A DNA stretch of 64,000 nucleotides from Nibribacter ruber (lineage in GTDB: Bacteria > Bacteroidota > Bacteroidia > Cytophagales > Hymenobacteraceae). Position numbers and translations under genes: made by a program. Positions within the stretch are counted from its first letter, which is position 1; each line of letters starts with the position of its first letter. Location of the stretch: assembly GCF_009913235.1 (NCBI RefSeq), contig NZ_CP047897.1, positions 2,479,001 to 2,543,000 of the forward strand, in the 5' to 3' direction. Under the pieces are notes generated by a model. The model saw only the letters and a list, made by a program, of their open reading frames with translations, was not told the origin of the DNA and did not search any database. Below, in pieces: positions 26,025 to 33,955 of this stretch.

Positions 26025-27308
26025 ATGATTCAATTCAAAGAATTTACCTTAGATAACGGCCTTCAGTGCCTGGTGCACGAGGACCCAACCACGCCGCTGG
26101 CGGTTTTAAATGTGTTATACAACGTGGGTTCCCGGGACGAAGTGGAAACTCACACCGGGTTTGCGCACTTGTTTGAGCACCTCATGTTTAGTGGCTCTGT
26201 GAACATTCCCAGCTATGACGAGCCTCTGCAACAAGCCGGCGGCGAGAACAACGCCTTCACCAGCCCAGACATCACCAACTATTACCTGACCGTTCCCGCG
26301 CAGAACATTGAAACCGGCTTCTGGCTGGAGTCTGACCGCATGCTAGACTTGGCCTTCAGTGAGAACGGTCTGGAGGTACAGCGCAAAGTGGTGGTAGAGG
26401 AATTCAAGCAAAACTACTTAAACCAACCATACGGCGACATCTGGTTGAAATTACGGCCATTGGCTTACCAGCACCACCCATACAAATGGGCGACCATCGG
26501 CAAAGAAATCAGCCATATTGAGAATGCCGTGATGGATGACGTGCGCGCCTTCTTCAAGAAGCACTACTCTCCGGCCAATGCCATTCTGGTAGTGGCGGGC
26601 AACATCACTTTTGAGCGCGCTAAGGAGTTGACGGAAAAATGGTTCGGACCGATACCGGGCGGCGTGAAGTATGAACGCAACTTGCCCCTGGAGCCGCGCC
26701 AAACCGAGGCCCGCTTGTTAGAGATGGAAGCCGATGTGCCCTTGACCGCGCTTTACAAAGCCTACCACATGCCTGGCCGCACCAGCCCCCATTACCATGC
26801 CGCCGATTTACTCAGCGACATTCTGGGCAACGGCAATTCGTCTAGGTTGTACAATGAGTTGGTGAAAGAGCAGAAGTTATTCAACTCCATCGGGGCGTTT
26901 GTAACGGGCTCCTTGGAACCGGGCTTGCTCCTCATCCAAGGCAAGTTGAACGTGGGCGTAGACCCGCACCAGGCCAATGCCGCCGTAGAGGAGATTGTAG
27001 CGCAGGTGCGCGCCCAGCACGTAGCCGAAGACGAGTTGCAGAAAGTCAAAAACAAAGCTGAGACCTCCATTGTCTTCTCTGAGATTGAACTCCTGAACCG
27101 CGCCATGAACCTGGCCTACGGCAAACTGATGGGCAACCCCAACTACGTCAACGAAGAAGCCAGCCGTGTCCAGTCCGTCACCGCCGAAGACCTCTACCAA
27201 CAAGCCCAGGAAGTACTGAGACCCGAGAACTGCTCTACCCTCATCTACAAAGCCGCTCCCAGCGCCGCCACCTTGTCAGAGTTGGAAGAAGCTATGGCAG
27301 AGGAATAA
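26025..27308 (+). CDS. M16-family zinc metallopeptidase
   Basis: 427 aa, a single M16 unit with N- and C-terminal halves. The inverted zinc motif HxxEH is H48-L-F-E-H52 in GFAHLFEHLMFSGS, and the downstream Glu ligand lies in VQRKVVVEEFKQNY. The C-terminal half has MPGRTSPHYHAADLLSDILG. No signal peptide, so it is cytoplasmic or exported by an unseen route. Many Bacteroidota carry an active and an inactive M16 protein side by side; here only one is present. Followed by a perfect copy of the 38-bp palindrome. Confidence 0.9.
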   Translation: MIQFKEFTLDNGLQCLVHEDPTTPLAVLNVLYNVGSRDEVETHTGFAHLFEHLMFSGSVNIPSYDEPLQQAGGENNAFTSPDITNYYLTVPAQNIETGFWLESDRMLDLAFSENGLEVQRKVVVEEFKQNYLNQPYGDIWLKLRPLAYQHHPYKWATIGKEISHIENAVMDDVRAFFKKHYSPANAILVVAGNITFERAKELTEKWFGPIPGGVKYERNLPLEPRQTEARLLEMEADVPLTALYKAYHMPGRTSPHYHAADLLSDILGNGNSSRLYNELVKEQKLFNSIGAFVTGSLEPGLLLIQGKLNVGVDPHQANAAVEEIVAQVRAQHVAEDELQKVKNKAETSIVFSEIELLNRAMNLAYGKLMGNPNYVNEEASRVQSVTAEDLYQQAQEVLRPENCSTLIYKAAPSAATLSELEEAMAEE

Positions 27309-27317
27309 GGTTAATTC

Positions 27318-27355
27318 CGTTTTCGGGCTGTTTTGATGAAAACAGCCCGAAAACG
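27318..27355. repeat. 38-bp palindrome family copy, compensated twice
   Basis: Arms CGTTTTCGGGCTGTTTTG and GAAAACAGCCCGAAAACG, centre AT. Pairs 7-32 (C-G) and 10-29 (G-C) both changed together relative to consensus. Confidence 0.93.
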
Positions 27356-27412
27356 GACTAGATTCATGAGTAAGTTTTTCTTTATTTTAGTTGATATATC
27401 TAGCTTTTCGGA

Positions 27413-28048
27413 ATGAGGACTCTTTTTATTGTTTTGCTTTTACTTCTAAACATCTCTTGTCAAGAGAAGGACAAGAAGAAAGAAGCGTCTATCATGAAGA
27501 ATCCTGTAAGGAAGGATGTGGGGTTACTACCTATTGGGAATAACCTAAATCTAGATTCTTCCTTTAGTTATTTGCCTTACTCTTCCAATGATCCGCAAAC
27601 TATTAAGAAGAAGTTAGCCAACAGGGATAATCTGCTTGTATTCTACATTGCTGATTATTATTCTGAAAATGCGAATAACTTCACCAAGACAATATTTTAC
27701 AAAAGCCAAGAAGGGGAAGTTGAAGTAGTCAAAGAAGTTGACACCTATATAGGATTAAGCAACAAAAGGGCTAGACCCTTTTTGAATTTTTCTTATGATT
27801 TTAGGAATGGAGACAAATCTTTTCGCATAGACTCACTTCCTTCTGACTACTTAGTAAAGAGAAACAGTGCTAAAGTAGATTCCATGTTTAAGGTAGCACA
27901 AACTTTAAACATGGAGCTCTGTGGAACATCGGCAAATCAAATATTAAAGAGAGGTTTTCCTAAAAGATTCACACATATACCAGAGGAAGAATTCAAGAAA
28001 CTACTCAAGGAGTTCTCAAAAAAAGCTCCTAAACCTATCAAGTCTTAA
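27413..28048 (+). CDS. AT-rich lipoprotein of unknown function
   Basis: 211 aa. The signal peptide LFIVLLLLLNISC ends in a lipobox (NISC). The mature part begins with a charged run (QEKDKKKEAS) and has no motif I recognise. The gene is visibly richer in A and T (many AAA, AAT, TTT codons) than the GC-rich genes on both sides, which suggests recent acquisition. It is flanked by a 38-bp palindrome upstream and by a partial TGTCATCTTGAAAG repeat and a heptad tract downstream. Confidence 0.7.
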   Translation: MRTLFIVLLLLLNISCQEKDKKKEASIMKNPVRKDVGLLPIGNNLNLDSSFSYLPYSSNDPQTIKKKLANRDNLLVFYIADYYSENANNFTKTIFYKSQEGEVEVVKEVDTYIGLSNKRARPFLNFSYDFRNGDKSFRIDSLPSDYLVKRNSAKVDSMFKVAQTLNMELCGTSANQILKRGFPKRFTHIPEEEFKKLLKEFSKKAPKPIKS

Positions 28049-28060
28049 CTCTCCCTCTTT

Positions 28061-28085
28061 TGTCATCTTGAAAGGGAGAACCAAA
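28061..28085. repeat. half copy of the MITE-like repeat
   Basis: TGTCATCTTGAAAGGGAGAA, close to the left end of the element at 33823, after the AT-rich lipoprotein gene. Confidence 0.5.
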
Positions 28086-28095
28086 CATCTTTGAC

Positions 28096-28137
28096 GCATC
28101 TCTGTCTTGTATCTTATATCTTGCGTCTTGTGTCCAC
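28096..28137. repeat. period-7 tandem tract upstream of ispF
   Basis: Six heptads in phase: GCATCTC, TGTCTTG, TATCTTA, TATCTTG, CGTCTTG, TGTCCAC. It ends 15 bp before the ispF ATG. Confidence 0.85.
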
Positions 28138-28152
28138 CATCTAACTATCAAC

Positions 28153-28647
28153 ATGAGTTTTCATATAAGAACCGGCTTCGGCTACGACGTGCACCAATTA
28201 CAGGAAGGACTGGACTTTTGGCTGGGCGGCATCAAAATCCCGCACACGCACGGCGCTTTGGGCCATTCAGACGCAGACGTCCTCATCCATGTGATTTGTG
28301 ATGCCTTGCTGGGCGCGGCCAACCTACGGGACATTGGCTATCACTTCTCAGACAAGGACCCTAAATACAAAGGCATTGACAGCAAGATTCTTCTGCGTGA
28401 AGTGATGCTTTTGCTGAGAGAAAAAGGCTATGAAGTGGGCAACATTGACTCCACTATCTGCCTGCAAGAACCCAAAGTAAACCCGCACATCCCGGGCATG
28501 AAAACCTGCCTGGCCGAAGTGATGGGCCTACCAGAGGACTACATTTCCATCAAAGCCACCACCACGGAGCAGTTGGGGTTTGTAGGCAAGAAAGAAGGCG
28601 TAGCCGCGTATGCCACGGTGTTGATTTATAAATCAGAGAGCGTTTAA
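28153..28647 (+). CDS. ispF: 2-C-methyl-D-erythritol 2,4-cyclodiphosphate synthase
   Basis: 164 aa. Zinc ligands D12 and H14 (GFGYDVHQL) and H46 (HSDADVLIHVICDALLGA), plus IGYHFSDKDPKYKG and the C-terminal IKATTTEQLGFVGKKEG, are all family signatures. It makes MEcPP in the MEP isoprenoid pathway. The other MEP genes are not here. A period-7 tract (28096-28137) ends 15 bp before the ATG, so it must form most of the mRNA leader if transcription starts upstream of it. Confidence 0.97.
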   Translation: MSFHIRTGFGYDVHQLQEGLDFWLGGIKIPHTHGALGHSDADVLIHVICDALLGAANLRDIGYHFSDKDPKYKGIDSKILLREVMLLLREKGYEVGNIDSTICLQEPKVNPHIPGMKTCLAEVMGLPEDYISIKATTTEQLGFVGKKEGVAAYATVLIYKSESV

Positions 28648-28657
28648 ACCTTAACAC

Positions 28658-28695
28658 CAGTTTTCAGTCTAAACTCAGAAAACAGGCCAAAAACG
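28658..28695. repeat. 38-bp palindrome family, degenerate copy
   Basis: Right arm GAAAACAGGCCAAAAACG intact; left arm worn (CAGTTTTCAGTCTAAACT). Between ispF and the M28 gene. Confidence 0.6.
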
Positions 28696-28764
28696 GCTTA
28701 AACTTGGTTTTAGCCTGTAGATTGCCTATCATTAGACACCAAAACAACAAACAAACCCCAGTAC

Positions 28765-30411
28765 ATGAAAAAGCATTTGTATACCCTGGGCATGGCCGCC
28801 GCGTTTCTTTCGGCGTGTTCTACGTCCCAGACCCCGGCTGCATCTGGCTCAGATGCGGTGAGCACGGCCGCTAAGGCGGTAGGCGCCATCGCCGCAGACC
28901 CTACCAAGTACGCCAGCACCATCACCGCGGCAGACCTAGAAAAATACCTGCGCGTATTGGCCTCAGACTCTCTGGAAGGCCGTGAGACTGGTCGTCGTGG
29001 GCAGAAAATGGCCGCCGAATACATCTCAAACTTCTACCGAGCCAATGGCTTGCCAGGACCTGTAAAATCTGGCTCCAATCCTTACTATCAAACCTTTGAC
29101 CTGGAAGAAAGCTCCTGGGGCGAAGGCTACGTAACCGTGAGTGGCAAGAAATTCGCCATGGGCAAAGACTTCTTCGTGTCGGGTGCATCACCGTTCCAAG
29201 CAGAGGAAGCCGTTCAAGTAGTGTTTGCGGGTTATGGCATTGATGATCCTGCTTACTCAGACTACACCAACCTGGACGTAACGGGTAAAGTAGTAGTGGT
29301 TTTAGCCGGCGAGCCGAAGAAAGCCGATGGCACTTATATGATCAGTGGCACCGATAAAATGGGCACCTGGAGCCAGGACCCACGTACCAAAACTGCCGCT
29401 GCCACTAAAAAAGGCGCAAAAGCCGTGATGATAGTGACGGGAGCCACAGACGCAGAATTCCAGCAGATGACCGGCCGTTACGCCAACGCTTTGTCGCGTC
29501 CGTCTATTGGGTTTGGCTCTACCGCTTCCCAGCCGCGCGCTACCTTAATGATGGTGTCTCCTAGCATGGCCTCTGCCCTGTTGAACGCCAAAACTACTGA
29601 CCTGACCGCTTACGGCACGAACGTGGCCAAAGCCGGCAAACCTGTGGCTGGTACGTTCAAGCCTTCTACTTCGGTAAAAATCAAAACTGAGCGCAAGCGC
29701 CAGCCGCTGCCAACAGAGAACGTGATGGCGTACCTGGAAGGCTCTGACCTGAAAGACGAACTGATCGTGATTAGCTCACACTATGACCACGAAGGCATCA
29801 AAGACGGCGTTGTGTACAACGGCGCCAATGACGATGGTTCTGGCACCGTAGCTGTTATGGAACTGGCCCAAGCCTTTGCCCAAGCCAAAAAGAACGGCCA
29901 AGGCCCGCGCCGCAGCATCCTGTTCCTGAACGTGACCGGCGAGGAGAAAGGCCTACTGGGTTCTGAGTACTACACAGACCATCCTATCTTCCCGTTGACC
30001 AGCACCGTGGCGGATTTGAACATTGACATGATCGGGCGCCACGACAAAGAGCACGAGGGCAAGCCGGACTACATCTACGTGATTGGTTCTGACAAGCTTT
30101 CTTCTGAGCTGCACGCCATCTCTGAGAACGCCAACAAGACCTACTCCAACCTGGATCTGGACTACACCTTCAACGACCCGAATGACAAGAACCGTTTCTA
30201 CTACCGTTCTGACCATTACAACTTCGCGAAGCACGGCATTCCCATCGCGTTCTACTTCAATGGCGTGCATGATGACTACCACCAGCCTACGGATGATGTA
30301 GACAAAATCAACTTCCCGTCTGCCGAGAAGGTTGCCCGTTTGGTCTTCCACACCGCCTGGGACCTAGCCAACCGCACTGAGCGCATCAAAGTAGACAGCA
30401 ATAAGAAATAA
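28765..30411 (+). CDS. M28-family zinc aminopeptidase lipoprotein with PA domain
   Basis: 548 aa. The signal peptide ends in a lipobox (AFLSAC). A PA-like insert lies at about residues 125-275 (FAGYGIDDPAYSDYTNLDVT). The M28 catalytic part shows SSHYDHEG (first zinc His/Asp), NGANDDGSGT, VTGEEKGLLGSEYY (catalytic Glu pair), NIDMIGRHD and the late His in FNGVHDDYHQPTDD. Such lipoproteins cut N-terminal residues from peptides at the outer membrane or in the periplasm. Followed by a period-7 tract and a long hairpin terminator. Confidence 0.9.
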   Translation: MKKHLYTLGMAAAFLSACSTSQTPAASGSDAVSTAAKAVGAIAADPTKYASTITAADLEKYLRVLASDSLEGRETGRRGQKMAAEYISNFYRANGLPGPVKSGSNPYYQTFDLEESSWGEGYVTVSGKKFAMGKDFFVSGASPFQAEEAVQVVFAGYGIDDPAYSDYTNLDVTGKVVVVLAGEPKKADGTYMISGTDKMGTWSQDPRTKTAAATKKGAKAVMIVTGATDAEFQQMTGRYANALSRPSIGFGSTASQPRATLMMVSPSMASALLNAKTTDLTAYGTNVAKAGKPVAGTFKPSTSVKIKTERKRQPLPTENVMAYLEGSDLKDELIVISSHYDHEGIKDGVVYNGANDDGSGTVAVMELAQAFAQAKKNGQGPRRSILFLNVTGEEKGLLGSEYYTDHPIFPLTSTVADLNIDMIGRHDKEHEGKPDYIYVIGSDKLSSELHAISENANKTYSNLDLDYTFNDPNDKNRFYYRSDHYNFAKHGIPIAFYFNGVHDDYHQPTDDVDKINFPSAEKVARLVFHTAWDLANRTERIKVDSNKK

Positions 30412-30426
30412 GCTCTGCTTATTTCT

Positions 30427-30500
30427 AGTCGCGAGTCGCGAGTCTTGAGTCACAAATGCAAAGTTCAGGACTCACGACTCATAACTCGCGACTCGAGACT
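30427..30500. repeat. period-7 tract, two inverted arms
   Basis: Left half AGTCGCG, AGTCGCG, AGTCTTG, AGTCACA; right half ACTCACG, ACTCATA, ACTCGCG, ACTCGAG. The two halves are inverted and could fold together. 3' of the M28 gene, 5' of its hairpin. Confidence 0.85.
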
Positions 30501-30548
30501 GTTTCAATGAAAAAGGAGAGGCAAACGCCTCTCCTTTTTCATTGAAAC
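30501..30548. terminator. long perfect hairpin after the M28 gene
   Basis: 22-bp perfect arms around the 4-base loop AAAC; each arm contains a T- or A-run, so it would stop transcription in both directions. It directly follows the inverted period-7 tract. Confidence 0.75.
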
Positions 30549-30626
30549 TATATCTTCTTGCAGGATTGGTCGTTAGTTTTGTGGGCGGGTTTGATTTCAG
30601 AAAGAAAAGTAGAACTTGCACCGCCG

Positions 30627-30664
30627 TTTTTGGTCTGTTTCTGAGAAAATAGCCCAAAAACGAA
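30627..30664. repeat. 38-bp palindrome family copy
   Basis: Arms CGTTTTTGGTCTGTTTCT and GAAAATAGCCCAAAAACG; upstream of lutB. Confidence 0.87.
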
Positions 30665-30720
30665 GACAAAGACAGCTGAAAGGTAATCCGCTTGAATCTG
30701 GATTGGCCTGCACACTATAG

Positions 30721-30726
30721 AGGAGA
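30721..30726 (+). promoter_or_regulatory. Shine-Dalgarno sequence deciding the lutB start
   Basis: AGGAGA, 6 bp before the TTG at 30733. Most genes in this window lack such a site. Confidence 0.6.
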
Positions 30727-30732
30727 ACCATC

Positions 30733-32109
30733 TTGAGCACTAAATTAAAACAGTTTCTGCTGGACTCAGAGGCCAAAGCGTTTGACCTGGACCACCGGCA
30801 GAAGATTCGTTTCAATATTGGCAAGTACAATGCGGCCGTGCACAACGGCATGCAGGCCTATGAGCACCATGAACTGGCCCGGGAACGCGCGTCCTTCATC
30901 AAAACCCAGACCATTAACAACCTGGACAAGTACCTGGTGGAGTTTGAAAACAACTTTACCAAGCGCGGCGGCAAAGTCATCTGGGCCCAGAATGCCGAGG
31001 AGGCTTTGCGTGAGATTGGCGCCATCATGAAGCGTAAACGGGCCAAGTCGGTGGTGAAGTCAAAGTCCATGATCACTGAAGAGATTCACATGAATGAGTT
31101 TCTGGAGAAGAATGGCATTGAGACCGTAGAGACTGATTTAGGCGAGTACATTGTGCAACTAGCCGAGCAGCGTCCCTACCACATTGTGACACCCGCCATG
31201 CACATGTCCAAAAAGGACATCTCTGAGCTGTTCACTAAGAAACTGGGCATTCCCTTGACGGATGACGCCCAGGAACTGGTAGCCACCGCCCGCAAGTTGC
31301 TCCGCGACAAATACACCAGCGCCGAAGTGGGCGTAACGGGTGCTAACTTTATTTTGGCAGACATCGGTGGCATTGCCTTAACAGAGAACGAAGGTAACGC
31401 GCGTCTGTCTACCACCTTCCCGAAGACGCACATCGCCATTGTGGGCATTGAAAAGATGCTGCCGTCTGTGCATGACCTGGACTTGTTCTGGCCCTTGCTC
31501 AGCACCAGCGGCACCGGACAGAACGTGACCATCTACAACACCATCTTAACCGGCCCGCGCCAGCCCACTGAGAAAGACGGTCCCGAGGAAATGTACGTCA
31601 TCCTTCTGGACAACGGCCGTACCAACCTGCTGGCCAAACCAGAACAGCGCGAGGCTTTGAATTGCATACGCTGCGGCGCCTGCTTGAACGTGTGCCCCGT
31701 GTACAAGAACATTGGTGGTCATACCTATGAAACCACGTACAGCGGCCCTATTGGCTCTGTAATCACGCCGCACCTGGCGGGCATGGAGGAGAACAAGCAC
31801 CTGAGTTTTGCCAGTTCGCTGTGCGGCGCTTGTACCAGTGTGTGCCCGGTAAAAATCAACCTGCATAATTTATTGCTGCTTAACCGCAAACAAAGCGTGG
31901 ACGAAGGCCTGGTGGACAAGAATGAGAAGCTGGCCTTCAAGTTCTGGGTACGCGGCATGAAGAGCCGTACCATGCTGAACTTGGCGCCGGCGTCTGTCAA
32001 GAACTTTGTTTTGCGCTATGTACAGAAAGACACCTGGAGCAAACGCCGTGAGCCTCTGGTAGCCGCGCCCAAGTCCTTCAATGAGATGTGGCGAAAGCAA
32101 CGAGGATAA
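30733..32109 (+). CDS. lutB: LutB-type iron-sulfur L-lactate oxidation protein
   Basis: 458 aa starting at TTG, chosen because a rare clear Shine-Dalgarno (AGGAGA) lies 6 bp upstream. The N-terminal LUD domain (about 60-300) holds GVTGANFILADIGGIALTEN. Two 4Fe-4S motifs follow: C311 onwards in CIRCGACLNVCPVY and C364 onwards in CGACTSVCPVK. LutB works with LutA and LutC to oxidise L-lactate to pyruvate. Neither partner gene is adjacent in this window, which is unusual since lutABC are often together. A bidirectional terminator follows. Confidence 0.9.
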   Translation: MSTKLKQFLLDSEAKAFDLDHRQKIRFNIGKYNAAVHNGMQAYEHHELARERASFIKTQTINNLDKYLVEFENNFTKRGGKVIWAQNAEEALREIGAIMKRKRAKSVVKSKSMITEEIHMNEFLEKNGIETVETDLGEYIVQLAEQRPYHIVTPAMHMSKKDISELFTKKLGIPLTDDAQELVATARKLLRDKYTSAEVGVTGANFILADIGGIALTENEGNARLSTTFPKTHIAIVGIEKMLPSVHDLDLFWPLLSTSGTGQNVTIYNTILTGPRQPTEKDGPEEMYVILLDNGRTNLLAKPEQREALNCIRCGACLNVCPVYKNIGGHTYETTYSGPIGSVITPHLAGMEENKHLSFASSLCGACTSVCPVKINLHNLLLLNRKQSVDEGLVDKNEKLAFKFWVRGMKSRTMLNLAPASVKNFVLRYVQKDTWSKRREPLVAAPKSFNEMWRKQRG

Positions 32110-32148
32110 AAAAGAAGAGGCCCGTTACTAGAGCGGGCCTCTTCTTTT
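32110..32148. terminator. bidirectional terminator between lutB and the basic protein gene
   Basis: Stem AAAAGAAGAGGCCCG / CGGGCCTCTTCTTTT with a 9-base loop; serves lutB on the plus strand and, by its A-run, the gene at 32211 on the minus strand. Confidence 0.9.
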
Positions 32149-32210
32149 GGGGGAAGGAGAAACAAGGTCTCCCAATGGCATAAGGGGGAAATGAGTTTAC
32201 TCTAAACTGC

Positions 32211-32432
32211 TTACCAGTTACGCTTCGGTTTGCTGGTGCCTTTCTTGGTTCTTTTCACCACCGGGTTATACTTCTTCGCTGTGGCGGCGCGGCTCAACTT
32301 GGCGGTTTTCTTCTTTTTGAAGATAGGCAGGTTCCAGTTTTTAAGATTTGTAGTAGCCTCAGCGGCGAACACCTCGGGCGCCAGGCCCACCAAGATGGAG
32401 GCAAGGACTAAAGCAAGTAAACTTTTCTTCAT
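32211..32432 (-). CDS. small secreted basic protein
   Basis: 73 aa. Signal peptide MKKSLLALVLASILVGLAPE with likely cleavage at VFA-AE. The mature part of about 50 residues is strongly cationic (FKKKKTAKLSRAATAKKYNP, then VKRTKKGTSKPKRNW). No Cys. Similar in style, though not clearly homologous, to the two basic proteins at 23106 and 23447. It shares a bidirectional terminator with lutB. Confidence 0.6.
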   Translation of the reverse strand: MKKSLLALVLASILVGLAPEVFAAEATTNLKNWNLPIFKKKKTAKLSRAATAKKYNPVVKRTKKGTSKPKRNW

Positions 32433-32519
32433 AGGTAGAACATGGAATTAGTGACACATGCCCTATCCTACGAATATGTTTTAGTTGAGATTCATCCAAG
32501 GAAGTACGCCAGAATAAAC

Positions 32520-32557
32520 CGTTTTTGGCCTCTTTCCCAGAAAACAGACCGAAAACG
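32520..32557. repeat. 38-bp palindrome family copy, inverted centre
   Basis: Arms CGTTTTTGGCCTCTTTCC and GAAAACAGACCGAAAACG with centre CA (CCAG form). 3' of the aminotransferase gene. Confidence 0.88.
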
Positions 32558-32563
32558 ACTTTC

Positions 32564-33640
32564 TTATAACAGCCTCATAGCCTTTACCAAACGGTCCATA
32601 TCTGTCTCAGAAACTGCCGGGAAATTAGCGATGCGTACGTGCTGGTCCTTGAACTTCCCATACCCCGAGCCCAACACCAAACCTTGCTCTTTCAATTTAG
32701 AGATGACTTCAGAAGCGGGCCTACTTTTAACCTCCGCCACCAACACAGTAGGTGACCGATGGGCAGGCTCCTGCACAAACGGCTGAAATAATTCACTCTC
32801 TTCTAAAAAGCTATACACCATGTCGGCTTTGGCGTCTGTCTCTTTTCTAATGACGTCTATGCCTTTGGCCAGCATGTCTTCTACCACGTGCGTGAGAAGA
32901 TATATGGCCAACACATTGGGCGTACACGGCGTCTGAAACTGCTGATAAAATTCGTGCAAGGAGGCAATGCTGTAATGCCCGCCCGTGTACTGCTGCCCTT
33001 GCAGGCTGGTCGCCTTAGCTAGGCACTTCTCATTCACCAGCCACACACCCAATCCCGCTGGCAAGCCGAAGCCTTTCTGCACCGAAAAGAACGCCATGTC
33101 CACCAAATTAAAATCCAGTTGCGCATACGGCGCCCCAGACACCATGTCTACAGACAGCAAGGGTTCTGGGTAACGGGCTTTCAAGGCATGAATATCAGAG
33201 ACGGGCGTAGAGACCCCAGAACTGGTTTCGTTCTGGGCAATGCCTATCAATTCGGCTTGCCCAGGAATATGCACTTGCGCTATGTCAAAGCCCTGCCCGA
33301 ATGGCACCTGATGCGCATCTGCCTTCCTTCCCAACCATTGCGCATGCTCCAGATATTTACCAGAGAAAGAACCGTTCACCAAATGAAAAGACGAGTTGGC
33401 CGTCAGGCTTTGCAGGCTTCGTTCCCAAATCTCCGTGGCCGACCCCGTGAAGTAAATGGCATAGCTCGCAGGCAAGTTGAATAGTTCTTTGAGCGCCGCA
33501 TCTGCCCGCTTGTACAAGTCTTTGAAGCCTTGGCTCCTATGCGACTGCGACAGTGCCTGACTATCCAGTGCCTTTTGCAAGTGCTTCTCAACGGTTGGGT
33601 ATAACTGGGCCGGGCCGGGCGTAAAGTATATAGAAGCCAT
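32564..33640 (-). CDS. class V aminotransferase, SerC-like (phosphoserine/alanine-glyoxylate type)
   Basis: 358 aa PLP enzyme. FTPGPAQLYPTVEKHL at the N-terminus is the class V entry motif; NETSSGVSTPVSDI, LLSVDMVSGAP (Asp contacting the PLP ring) and FFSVQKGFGLPAGLGVWL (Schiff-base Lys) follow. The neighbouring gene on the same strand encodes a SerB-SerA fusion, so this is a good candidate for the phosphoserine aminotransferase step that completes serine synthesis. Family alone cannot exclude alanine-glyoxylate aminotransferase. Confidence 0.85.
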   Translation of the reverse strand: MASIYFTPGPAQLYPTVEKHLQKALDSQALSQSHRSQGFKDLYKRADAALKELFNLPASYAIYFTGSATEIWERSLQSLTANSSFHLVNGSFSGKYLEHAQWLGRKADAHQVPFGQGFDIAQVHIPGQAELIGIAQNETSSGVSTPVSDIHALKARYPEPLLSVDMVSGAPYAQLDFNLVDMAFFSVQKGFGLPAGLGVWLVNEKCLAKATSLQGQQYTGGHYSIASLHEFYQQFQTPCTPNVLAIYLLTHVVEDMLAKGIDVIRKETDAKADMVYSFLEESELFQPFVQEPAHRSPTVLVAEVKSRPASEVISKLKEQGLVLGSGYGKFKDQHVRIANFPAVSETDMDRLVKAMRLL

Positions 33641-33646
33641 TTTATT

Positions 33647-33721
33647 AATGTGCTAATTATGGAATGTGCTGGTGTGCTAATTCTATTGATTTGAGAATTG
33701 GGCAATTTGAAAATTTGAAGA
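33647..33721. repeat. period-8 tandem tract upstream of the aminotransferase gene
   Basis: TGTGCTGG-type units near 33664 then TTTGAGAA, TTGGGCAA, TTTGAAAA, TTTGAAGA in phase (33690-33721). Same style as the period-7 tracts but with an 8-base unit. Confidence 0.65.
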
Positions 33722-33747
33722 TGATGTTCTGCAACAATCTCCAGATT

Positions 33748-33785
33748 CGTTTTTAGCCTATTTTCTGGAAAACATGCCAAAAACG
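33748..33785. repeat. 38-bp palindrome family copy
   Basis: Arms CGTTTTTAGCCTATTTTC and GAAAACATGCCAAAAACG; between two minus-strand genes. Confidence 0.87.
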
Positions 33786-33822
33786 CTCCCATTTATTCGT
33801 TGTAAGGCTATACCCCTATTCC

Positions 33823-33911
33823 TGTCATCTTGGAAAGATCTAGGTGGCAAGCTAAGAAAGCACTGAATTGCTGCTTTTGCAGTTCGCTACCGAGATCCTT
33901 TCAGGATGACA
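33823..33911. mobile_element. MITE-like inverted repeat
   Basis: 89 bp. The left end TGTCATCTTGGAAAGATCTA and the right end GAGATCCTTTCAGGATGACA are imperfect inverted repeats of about 25 bp around a short centre. A lone half-copy (TGTCATCTTGAAAGGGAGAA) sits at 28061. No target duplication can be fixed by eye. Confidence 0.65.
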
Positions 33912-33927
33912 ACGTCAATAAATCATG

Positions 33928-33955
33928 TGTCTTGGATCTTGCGTCTTATGTCTTA
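33928..33955. repeat. period-7 tract overlapping a stop codon
   Basis: Heptads TGTCTTG, GATCTTG, CGTCTTA, TGTCTTA. The stop codon of the SerB-SerA gene (33953-33955) is the last three bases. Confidence 0.85.

Larger units (their letters stand above)
30412..30732. other. intergenic region before lutB
   Basis: Inverted period-7 tract, 22-bp-arm hairpin, 38-bp palindrome and the lutB Shine-Dalgarno. No gene. Confidence 0.75.
33641..33952. other. intergenic region between SerB-SerA and the aminotransferase
   Basis: Packed with four repeat types: period-8 tract, 38-bp palindrome, MITE-like element and period-7 tract. No gene. Confidence 0.75.
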
